This document shows, piece by piece, positions 1-7,252 of a stretch of DNA of 64,000 nucleotides. Origin of the DNA: Chryseobacterium aquifrigidense (GTDB lineage: Bacteria > Bacteroidota > Bacteroidia > Flavobacteriales > Weeksellaceae); NCBI RefSeq assembly GCF_006716485.1, contig NZ_VFPD01000001.1:2648008-2712007 (forward strand), written 5' to 3'. Below the pieces are notes generated by a model. The model searched no databases. It was not told the origin of the DNA and saw only the letters and a program-made list of their open reading frames with translations. Position numbers and translations under genes: made by a program. Within the stretch, counting starts at the first letter, position 1. The number at the start of each line of letters is the position of its first letter.

Positions 1-1
1 A

Positions 2-400
2 ATTGATGATCTAAAACTGAATGATATTGATAAAGACAGAGTGTTGAATGAACTGTCGAGACAGCTTCAGAGCAAAGGACTGCAGTCCGGAGAAAACCCT
101 GATCTTATTATCAACGTAAAAGCAAATCATAAAAAGATTACTGATATCAATTCCTCTTCTCCTTACGGAATGTGGGGATGGGGCGGACCATTCGGATGGG
201 GTGTCGGCATGAGCAGAACATGGACAACCAACTATAATGAAGGAGCTCTGATTGTTGACCTTATTGATGCAAAAAGCAACAAATTGGTTTGGCAAGGTAT
301 AGGAAGCGGAATTTCTGTAGATTCTCCAAAAGCAAAACAGAGACAGATTCCAGAAATTATGGCTGAGATTATGAAAAATTATCCGCCACAAAGAAAATAA
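2..400 (+). CDS. DUF4136-like protein, 5' truncated by window edge
   Basis: The open frame is already running at base 2 and ends with TAA at 398-400, so the true start lies left of the window. The visible ~132 residues contain a Gly/Trp-rich stretch (MWGWGGPFGWG) followed by a segment reading roughly GALIVDLIDAKSNKLVWQG. That pattern is typical of the C-terminal half of DUF4136 lipoproteins, where a Leu/Val-rich strand ends in a W-x-G motif. Family members are usually periplasmic or outer-membrane lipoproteins of unknown function. The signal peptide cannot be checked because the N terminus is missing. An internal GTG at 41 is not the start because the reading frame is open upstream of it. Confidence 0.7.
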   Translation: MDDLKLNDIDKDRVLNELSRQLQSKGLQSGENPDLIINVKANHKKITDINSSSPYGMWGWGGPFGWGVGMSRTWTTNYNEGALIVDLIDAKSNKLVWQGIGSGISVDSPKAKQRQIPEIMAEIMKNYPPQRK

Positions 401-421
401 GATTTAAGTCATCCATTACAT

Positions 422-449
422 AGCCGGTACTTCTGTACTGGCTTTTTTT
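422..449 (+). terminator. Rho-independent terminator
   Basis: Stem AGCCGGTAC / GTACTGGCT with a TTCT loop (one G-T pair), followed by a run of T. It lies 22 bp after the stop of the DUF4136-like gene. Confidence 0.85.
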
Positions 450-465
450 ATGCAATTATTTTGTT

Positions 466-1352
466 TTTTCCACAGATAACACAGTTTGCACAGATCACCG
501 TGGATATAATCTTCCATTATTTCGTTTCAGGCTAAAGCAAAATGAAATCGTTTATTTTTAAACCGGGCTAAAGCCCGGTTCTATTGAATAGCCAATATTG
601 AGGATAGATTATAAAAGCATCAGCTTTTTTTATGGGGTAAATATTTTATTTTTCCCACAGATAACACAGATTTGCACAGATAACCGGGAATAGAATCTTC
701 CATTATTTAAGTTTCGGCTAAAGCCAAAGGAAATAGTTTATTTTTAAACCGGGCTAAAGCCCGGTCCTATTGAATAGCCAATATTGAGGATAGATTATAA
801 AAGCATCAGCTTTTTTATGGGGTAAATATTTTATTTATCCCACAGATAACACAGATTTGCACAGATCACCGTGGATATAATCTTCCATTATTTCGTTTCA
901 GGCTAAAGCAAAATGAAATCGTTTATTTTTAAACCGGGCTAAAGCCCGGTTCTATTGAATAGCCAATATTGAGGATAGATTATAAAAGCATCAGCCTTTG
1001 TTATGGGGTAACTATTTTATTTATCCCACAGATAGCACAGATTTGCACAAATCACCGTGGATATAATCTTCCATTATTTAGTTTCGGTTAAGCCAAAGGA
1101 AAAAACGTTTTATTTTTAAACCGGGCTAAAGCCCGGTTCTATTGAATAGCCAATATTGAGGATAGATTATAAAAGCATCAGCTTTTTTTATGGGTAACTA
1201 TTTTATTTATCCCACAGATAGCACAGATAACCGGGGATATAGTCTTCTATTATTTTTATTCTTGGCTAAGACAATTGAAAAACGTTTTATTTTTAAACCG
1301 GGTTAAAGCCTGGTCCTATTGAATAGCCAATATTGAGGATAGATTATAAAAG
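466..1352. repeat. Tandem array of ~185-bp REP-like palindromic units (about 4.8 copies)
   Basis: The motif CCCACAGATA recurs at about 470, 654, 839, 1025 and 1211, a period of 185-186 bp. Each unit carries a 9-2-9 palindrome AACCGGGCT-AA-AGCCCGGTT (561-580, 747-766, 932-951, 1119-1138 and a degenerate one near 1297-1316) followed by CTATTGAATAGCC. Most units also have a smaller GGCTAAAGCC-type palindrome about 25 bp upstream. Copies differ by scattered substitutions; the last is most degenerate. No open frame of note runs through it. The same palindromes, with the same CTATTGAA tail, flank the Y1 transposase at 27989-28417, so this array is probably an expanded non-coding REP family. Units are too long, and too nearly identical throughout, to be a CRISPR array. 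Confidence 0.93.
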
Positions 1353-1505
1353 TCATAATTCAAAATATAAAACGGAATCTTATATGATCCTTATCATTCA
1401 TTGCTCACTACTCATTACATATTTACATGCAGTGCATTTAAAATTAACGATTTTGTAATTTTTTAATTCACAAAAATGTGTTATTCTTGCTTAAACTTAT
1501 ATTAT

Positions 1506-3296
1506 ATGAAAAAAATCATTTTATTTTCTGTATTTGCAGGACTTGCTCACGCTCAGGCTCCTGCAGGATACTACAATTCTGCCAACGGACTGAGTGGGGC
1601 GGCACTGAAAACTGAATTAAGCAGCATTATCACCAACGGACATGTGGATAAAGGCTACAGCGGGCTTTGGACAGCCTATAAAACCACTGATATTGATAAG
1701 GACTACGAAAATGACGGGACCATCCTTGATATTTATTCTGAAAAGCCTTCAGGTGCTGATTCTTATAACTATACTCCTGGATCTGATCAGTGTGGGACGT
1801 ATTCTACTGAGGGAAATTGCTACAACAGAGAGCATATTGTTCCTCAAAGCCTTTTCAATCAAGCTTCTCCAATGGTAGCAGATATTCATTTTATCAGAGC
1901 TACAGATGGCAAAGTAAACGGAATGAGAAGTAATTATCCTTTCGGAAAGGTAGGAAGTGCTTCTTTCACTTCACAGAATGGATCCAAGCTGGGAACCTCT
2001 GTATCTTCAGGATATGCAGGAACGGTATTTGAGCCGATTGATGAGTTTAAAGGAGATGTGGCACGTATGATTTTCTATTTTGTAACCCGTTACCAAAGCA
2101 AACTTTCTACTTTCTCATCAGGAAATATGTTAGGAAATTCTACATTCCCGGGATTGCAGACATGGGAACTGAATGTTCTTTTAGCATGGCATAATCAGGA
2201 TCCGGTTTCTCAGGCAGAAATTAAAAGAAATAATGCTTCATATACTTTTCAGGGAAACAGAAATCCTTTCATAGACAATCCAAATTATGTTAATCTTATC
2301 TGGGGTTCTCAACAGCCTTCAGGTGATACTCAGGCACCTACTGCGGCGACAGGTCTGAATGTCTCAGGAACAACTTCAAGCAGCATTTCTCTGGCATGGA
2401 ATGCTTCTACTGATAATGTAGGCGTAACCGCATATAATGTTTACATGAACGGAAATCTGGCTGCTACGATAAGTTCAACTTCAACGACTATTTCAGGGCT
2501 TACTCCTTCTACTACTTACAGTTTTTATGTGGTAGCAAAAGATGCAGCTGGAAATTCTTCATCGAACAGTTCAACGGTTTCCGGTACTACTAATTCAGGT
2601 GGTACTACTCCAGGGACCAGCTGCGCCAATGAAACTTTTGAAACAATTCCTGCAGCCAATTCTACTTACACAACCAGAACATGGAGCAATGGAGGAATCT
2701 CATGGACAGCAACGGATGCAAGAACAGATCAGACCATTAACAATAAAGCGATTACGGTAAGAAACGGTTCTTTAACTTCCGGAAGCTCTGCAAATGGTAT
2801 TGGTTCTTTAACGGTAACTACACAGCTGAAATTCTCAGGAACAAATGGTACTTTTGATGTAAAAGTAAACGGAACAACCGTAGGAACTGTTCCTTACAGT
2901 ACTACATCTACAACGACTACCATCAACAATATCAACGTTTCCGGAAATGTAGTGGTAAGTCTGGTTAATACTTCATCAAGTAACAGAGTGGCTATTGATG
3001 ATCTTGCATGGACATGTTATTCCGGATCAGGTGCAAGAATGGCTCAAAATACAGCTGCAGAAACGACTTCCAACAGTTTCAAAATCTCGCCTAATCCTAT
3101 TACCAATCAGGAAATTTTCGTAAAAGGGGATCTTCAGAAGGTAAAAAAAGCGGAGATTTATAACCTTCAGGGGAAAACTCTTCAGACAATTGATCAGCCT
3201 TTCAGAAATGGAAACTCTATTAAAACAAGAAATCTTGGTCAGGGAGTTTATATTTTAAAACTGGATCAGGTAACGATGCAGTTCCTTGTAAAATAA
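1506..3296 (+). CDS. Secreted endonuclease I with fibronectin III and T9SS sorting domain
   Basis: Predicted extracellular DNA/RNA endonuclease of 596 residues. The ATG at 1506 is chosen over an in-frame upstream ATG at 1476 because it begins a clean signal peptide (MKKIILFSVFAGLAHA-Q). Residues ~20-275 form an endonuclease I (NucM/EndA) domain with the NREHIVPQSLF motif holding the catalytic His. It is followed by a fibronectin type III domain (~285-365), a Ser/Thr/Gly-rich beta-sandwich-like region (~375-510), and a C-terminal type IX sorting domain (starts near ISPNPI, ends with QGVYILKL and a basic tail). Family knowledge indicates secretion through the T9SS, with cleavage of the C-terminal domain and anchoring or release at the surface. 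It stands alone, with the repeat array upstream and a terminator downstream. A role in nutrient acquisition from DNA or biofilm DNA is inference. Confidence 0.93.
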   Translation: MKKIILFSVFAGLAHAQAPAGYYNSANGLSGAALKTELSSIITNGHVDKGYSGLWTAYKTTDIDKDYENDGTILDIYSEKPSGADSYNYTPGSDQCGTYSTEGNCYNREHIVPQSLFNQASPMVADIHFIRATDGKVNGMRSNYPFGKVGSASFTSQNGSKLGTSVSSGYAGTVFEPIDEFKGDVARMIFYFVTRYQSKLSTFSSGNMLGNSTFPGLQTWELNVLLAWHNQDPVSQAEIKRNNASYTFQGNRNPFIDNPNYVNLIWGSQQPSGDTQAPTAATGLNVSGTTSSSISLAWNASTDNVGVTAYNVYMNGNLAATISSTSTTISGLTPSTTYSFYVVAKDAAGNSSSNSSTVSGTTNSGGTTPGTSCANETFETIPAANSTYTTRTWSNGGISWTATDARTDQTINNKAITVRNGSLTSGSSANGIGSLTVTTQLKFSGTNGTFDVKVNGTTVGTVPYSTTSTTTTINNINVSGNVVVSLVNTSSSNRVAIDDLAWTCYSGSGARMAQNTAAETTSNSFKISPNPITNQEIFVKGDLQKVKKAEIYNLQGKTLQTIDQPFRNGNSIKTRNLGQGVYILKLDQVTMQFLVK

Positions 3297-3318
3297 TTCA
3301 AATACTGATTTGATATAA

Positions 3319-3352
3319 AAATGCCGGTTCTTTTTAGACCGGCATTTATTTT
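3319..3352 (+). terminator. Rho-independent terminator
   Basis: Stem AAATGCCGGT / ACCGGCATTT followed by a T-rich run, 22 bp after the endonuclease I stop codon. Confidence 0.88.
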
Positions 3353-3455
3353 TTAAACTCCCGCAGATTTTGCTGATAGAGCAGATCTTTTTAACGCAGA
3401 GCTCTTATTTTAAAGGGCACAGAGGCATCAGCATGCTGATTTGTGTAAGCGAATG

Positions 3456-4172
3456 TTATAGAGATATTTTATCCAGATCCGGGTATCCTGATCCTTTGAG
3501 AAGGTCTTTCCATTCTTTATTTTTGAAGACAAAGAGGTTGCAGCGGTATTCGTCCGGTCTGTTATCAATTTTAGTTTCGCAGTAATAATAGAGCATATCT
3601 TTATTTTTCCAGATGGCTACTTCCTGTCTGAGCTTATTATGGGTCTTAATGATTTCATTATCTCTGATTTCAGATTCAAATCCTTCACGAATGGTATCAA
3701 AAGTAGGTTTCTGAAGGGTTTTGTTTAGGTTATCAAAGAGTGCTGTCTTTTCTTCTTCTGTATAGATATCAAGCTGATACATTCCTAATTCATCCTCTTT
3801 TTCATTAGCAAGAGGACCAATTTCTTGATCTACTTTTCCAAAATGCAGAAGGACTTTATTGATATTTTTATTATTTTTTCCTTCTAAATCTATCCCATTG
3901 AAGTGTAATAATTCTTTTGATGAAAAAGCCAGTTTTTCATTTCCGATAAGAGTAACTTCACTGGTACGTACTGCTTCTTTTGCTGTGGCTCCGGCAGATT
4001 TTAAGATTTCATTGATATTTTGTCCAACAGCAACTTTAGCAAGATTGAAGGGTTCTGTCTGAGTACTTCCCTGTGTTTCAACCAAAGATTCAGTATCTTT
4101 ATTTTTCTGATGGCCGCATGAAGCAACTGCCAGACAGAGCATTGGTATTACTATATATTTCAATCTTTTCAT
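3456..4172 (-). CDS. Hypothetical lipoprotein
   Basis: A 238-residue protein with a lipoprotein signal (hydrophobic core, then AVASC, Cys19) followed by a Lys/Asp/Glu/Ser-rich linker. The rest is a mixed charged globular region with no motif I can name. It lies downstream of the minus-strand T6SS-associated cluster but is separated from it by a 124-bp gap, so it may have its own promoter. Lipoproteins next to T6SS effector genes are sometimes immunity proteins; here that is only a possibility. Confidence 0.75.
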   Translation of the reverse strand: MKRLKYIVIPMLCLAVASCGHQKNKDTESLVETQGSTQTEPFNLAKVAVGQNINEILKSAGATAKEAVRTSEVTLIGNEKLAFSSKELLHFNGIDLEGKNNKNINKVLLHFGKVDQEIGPLANEKEDELGMYQLDIYTEEEKTALFDNLNKTLQKPTFDTIREGFESEIRDNEIIKTHNKLRQEVAIWKNKDMLYYYCETKIDNRPDEYRCNLFVFKNKEWKDLLKGSGYPDLDKISL

Positions 4173-4296
4173 AATGTTAGTGTTAGTATGCAGTTATCAA
4201 TAATAGAACAGAAAAAAAATGATTCAAGTATCCGGAAAACGTTTTTTATTCACTTTTAACTTCAAATTCCTATTTGTTTGCATGAATATAAAGTGC

Positions 4297-5070
4297 TTAT
4301 ATGATTTCAAATTCTTCCTTTCCTTCCGGAATATAAAATGAAATATCAAGCATCAGTTCTTCTTCTGTTTCCGGGTTTTCCAGATATAAAGCAGATTCTC
4401 CGTTTGCCTTTTTTAAAAAAGCGACTTTATTTTCTGCACATACAAACATAACGGCATCTTTAGAAACAGGCTGTATTTTAAATCCGGACTTGAAATCTTT
4501 TACAAGATCATTAAATCGTTCTTCCGATTCTGTTTTTGACAGATACATAGAAGCAGCCATATTTTCTTCCCTTCTGGAAATTGATTTCTTATAATCTTCA
4601 AATTTATTTTCCCTTATTAATCTTGATATATGATCATAAGCCTGCTCCAGTTTTTTTCTGCCGTCTTTAATGTCCTGCAGGTTTCTCCCGTTCTGCCATG
4701 CCGAAAGCTGATAAGGAACTTCTGCTTTAAAGGAGCCAACATGTTTGATAACCTGTTTCTTTTTGTCTTCAATAGCCTCTGAATGATAGTCTCCAAACTG
4801 TTTGTCAAAAACAAAATCATTAGCCACATCAAAAAGTTTGACATTAAATTTCAGTTCTGATTTAGGATGCAGCTGTACATCGCCTATATTAGGTAAAATG
4901 GTTGCTGATATCGTCTGAACACCACTTTTCAATATGGCAAAATTAATTGGAATATTGGTGGCGACCTGTCCCTCAACATTCATATGAATCACAGGATAAT
5001 CATTAATCCTTATTTCGAACAAACAGGCTGATGCACTGAAGTCGATCATATAATAGGGTTGTTGTATCAT
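4297..5070 (-). CDS. Hypothetical protein at end of T6SS-associated cluster
   Basis: Predicted 257 residues. The start at 5070 (MIQQPYY) is preferred over an in-frame ATG at 5184, which would put 110 bp inside the upstream gene. With this start the gap to the preceding stop is 4 bp, as expected for an operon. There is no signal peptide or membrane segment. The N-terminal half is beta-rich; the middle (~125-195) is charged and helical. No known family is recognised. Its place after LemA and GIDE-domain genes in a run starting at TssD/VgrG suggests co-expression with the T6SS island. Confidence 0.7.
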   Translation of the reverse strand: MIQQPYYMIDFSASACLFEIRINDYPVIHMNVEGQVATNIPINFAILKSGVQTISATILPNIGDVQLHPKSELKFNVKLFDVANDFVFDKQFGDYHSEAIEDKKKQVIKHVGSFKAEVPYQLSAWQNGRNLQDIKDGRKKLEQAYDHISRLIRENKFEDYKKSISRREENMAASMYLSKTESEERFNDLVKDFKSGFKIQPVSKDAVMFVCAENKVAFLKKANGESALYLENPETEEELMLDISFYIPEGKEEFEII

Positions 5071-5074
5071 AATT

Positions 5075-5443
5075 TTAGTTTTTAATGATTTTAGACCAGT
5101 CTGTAAACATTTTACTGATGGTATTGGTATTGATGATGCTAAAGCAGAACATTCCCAGGAGAATAGCACTCCAGCACCACGCAAGTTTAACTCCGCTTTT
5201 ATCTGTTATAAAAAAAAGAATCAGCATAGTGACTGTTCCAAAAAAGAATGTGAAAAGCAGTGTGTATAGTATGGCCTGAATAATATACATATTGAATTTC
5301 AGTTTTCTGAAAACCCAGCCTATCATACTGACCACCATAATCAGACCTATAGGAAGAAGCATCGCCCCGAACAAAACAATTTCGGGTTTTTCCATCAGTA
5401 TATTTTCATATCCGAAAAATGTATTAAAACTGAACTCCTTCAT
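5075..5443 (-). CDS. Small integral membrane protein
   Basis: 122 residues with three hydrophobic segments (approximately 22-45, 55-80 and 87-105), so probably a three-span inner-membrane protein. No family recognised. Its start overlaps the end of the LemA gene by 20 bp, and it ends 4 bp before the next gene, which implies translational coupling within the LemA/GIDE group. Confidence 0.75.
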   Translation of the reverse strand: MKEFSFNTFFGYENILMEKPEIVLFGAMLLPIGLIMVVSMIGWVFRKLKFNMYIIQAILYTLLFTFFFGTVTMLILFFITDKSGVKLAWCWSAILLGMFCFSIINTNTISKMFTDWSKIIKN

Positions 5444-5984
5444 AATGTTTTTCCTGATTTGAAACGTCTAATAGGGTTTTGTCTTTATAGCCCAGCATTT
5501 TTGCCAATATAACATTGGGAAATTCATGAATTCCTATATTATAAAGGTTTACACTGTCATTGAAAAATTCTCTTCTGTCTGCTATTTTATCTTCCAGTCC
5601 GGAGACTCTTTTCTGTAGTTCCAGGAAGTTATTGTTTGACAGCAGGCTGGGATAGTTTTCTGAAACAGCAAAAAATGATGAAAGTGCTTTTGATGTCTCA
5701 TTGGCAAGCTCTGTTTTTCTGTCGGAATCATTGGTGTTGTTATAGGAAGTTCTAAGTTCTGTCAGTTTGGTAAGCAGATCTTTTTCATGTGCAATAAACT
5801 GTTTGGCAACGTTGACAAGGTTAGGAATTTCGTCTGCTCTTTGCTTCAGAATAACATCTATATTCCCATACGCTTTTTCCACATTGAATTTCAGCATGAC
5901 AAGCTTGTTGTACAAACTGATGAAAAAAGCCACGATGGCCACGATAAGAAATACGGCGATAACAATTGCTACAATTTGATTCAT
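5424..5984 (-). CDS. lemA: LemA family protein
   Basis: A 186-residue protein with one N-terminal membrane helix (residues ~3-25), a short YNKLV segment, and a long helical bundle with QRADEIPNLVNVAKQF, the characteristic LemA signature (usually RRxDLIPNLV). Length matches the family (~185-200). LemA proteins have an exposed N-terminal helix and a cytoplasmic or periplasmic coiled-coil bundle; the molecular role is not settled. It shares its first base region with the stop of the GIDE-domain gene at 5984, so the two are translationally coupled. LemA and GIDE-domain genes are often neighbours in bacteria. Confidence 0.93.
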   Translation of the reverse strand: MNQIVAIVIAVFLIVAIVAFFISLYNKLVMLKFNVEKAYGNIDVILKQRADEIPNLVNVAKQFIAHEKDLLTKLTELRTSYNNTNDSDRKTELANETSKALSSFFAVSENYPSLLSNNNFLELQKRVSGLEDKIADRREFFNDSVNLYNIGIHEFPNVILAKMLGYKDKTLLDVSNQEKHYEGVQF

Positions 5985-6637
5985 TATTGTGATAAGATTA
6001 AAATCATTACGATAAGTATAACGATACAGGTGACAATAAATGACCTCAACAGGGGCTGGTATTTATTCCAGACTGAAATTCCTGCAACAGTGGTAATTCC
6101 TAAAAGCTTATGCCCTGTATCTTTTCTGATGAAAGCTTCTCCGTTTCTCGAGTCGGCAGCTCCCACAAGAAGCATTTCCTGGCCGGATTTAAGCAATGTT
6201 TCCTTATATCTTTTCTGTCCGTTATAACTTACATTGGTTTCTTCGATGAATATCAATTCTATGCCTTCGGGATGTATTTCAATGGTTCCTGAATCATCCT
6301 GCATCAGAAAGAGATTGCACTGGGTTTCTCTATGAATTGTTGTATAAGAATTTTTCCCTTCTTTATCTCTGGTTACATCTTCAATTGTATAATAATATCC
6401 TATGCATTCTTCTCTCGCAACGGGTGAAATCAAAGGTTCTTTCATAATAAGTTTTCCCTGAATTTCTACCAGCCCCATGGCCACAGATTTTATTTTGGAT
6501 GTAGGTAATGATGCCTGAATTCTTAAAAATCTTTTTCTAGAATTAGGAAGTAGTAAAACAACTGCAATGACAGAAAGTATAACTAACGGTAAATACGTAA
6601 TTACTTTTTCTGCATAATAATCATAATTATCCATCAA
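5984..6637 (-). CDS. GIDE-domain (E3 ubiquitin ligase-like) membrane protein
   Basis: 217 residues with a membrane helix at ~13-30 and another at the C terminus (~195-215). The middle carries the GIDE-type pattern: a conserved AREECIGYYYTIE segment, then a beta-rich region ending near LLVGAADSRNG, as in proteins annotated as E3 ubiquitin ligase family in bacteria. No RING domain is present, so ligase activity should not be assumed; the name comes from the eukaryotic homologue MULAN/GIDE. It is followed directly by lemA, a common pairing. Confidence 0.8.
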   Translation of the reverse strand: MMDNYDYYAEKVITYLPLVILSVIAVVLLLPNSRKRFLRIQASLPTSKIKSVAMGLVEIQGKLIMKEPLISPVAREECIGYYYTIEDVTRDKEGKNSYTTIHRETQCNLFLMQDDSGTIEIHPEGIELIFIEETNVSYNGQKRYKETLLKSGQEMLLVGAADSRNGEAFIRKDTGHKLLGITTVAGISVWNKYQPLLRSFIVTCIVILIVMILILSQ

Positions 6638-6647
6638 TAAGAATCTG

Positions 6648-7247
6648 CTATGAAGTATACGTTTTCAGAAGGTGTGCTGCTGCTGTTTCCTGCCCGTCTG
6701 CTGTCTTCACCTGATTGTCTACAATATAGAGAACAGAGGAAGTATTGGGTTTATTATTGGTATATTCATAATATTGTACCAATACCATTGTTTTACCTTT
6801 CAGATCCCAGGCATAGGCTGCATTTCCCAATATTTTACCTTCACTGTTCTTTGCCGGAACTCCTGCAAGAACTTTAGGATTTTTGTATTGTGATTTGAGA
6901 TAGGCTAGAAGATCGTTACCTGCGGCAGTATCTTCCAGTTCTATTTTCACTCCTTTAGTAAGCCTTTCTGTAGTATTGTTAATGAGTAATCCTGCGGTGG
7001 AGCTTTTTACATTATTTTCTTTGTGTTCCGGAAACGATATATTTCCGAATTTATATCCGGAAACATCTTTGGTATAAGCTACAGGCAATGTAGTTACAAT
7101 TTCCCTCGCTTCTGTCTGATATTTGGTATCTTTCAGAACTTCTTTATATCCTTTGGAAAAATCTACTTTTTCCAGATCTGTCTTTTGTTGTGACTGGCAT
7201 GATACAAACATGATAAAACACAAAATTATTAAAACTATCTTTTTCAT
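6648..7247 (-). CDS. Hypothetical lipoprotein, candidate immunity protein
   Basis: 199 residues with a clear lipoprotein signal (MKKIVLIILCFIMFVSC, Cys17) and a globular domain of mixed alpha/beta character without a recognised family. It follows the 943-residue OmpA-domain gene by 5 bp and precedes the GIDE-domain gene by 10 bp. A periplasm-facing lipoprotein directly behind a putative T6SS cargo gene is what one would expect of a cognate immunity protein, but the sequence offers no direct proof. Confidence 0.72.
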   Translation of the reverse strand: MKKIVLIILCFIMFVSCQSQQKTDLEKVDFSKGYKEVLKDTKYQTEAREIVTTLPVAYTKDVSGYKFGNISFPEHKENNVKSSTAGLLINNTTERLTKGVKIELEDTAAGNDLLAYLKSQYKNPKVLAGVPAKNSEGKILGNAAYAWDLKGKTMVLVQYYEYTNNKPNTSSVLYIVDNQVKTADGQETAAAHLLKTYTS

Positions 7248-7252
7248 ATTAT

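Noticed and set aside
466..1352. CRISPR array
   Set aside because: The unit is ~185 bp and nearly all of it is conserved; there are no short repeats separated by unique spacers and no cas genes nearby.
5070..5184. Upstream start for the 4297-5070 gene
   Set aside because: The extension lies inside the preceding membrane-protein gene in another frame; the ATG at 5070 gives a 4-bp gap.
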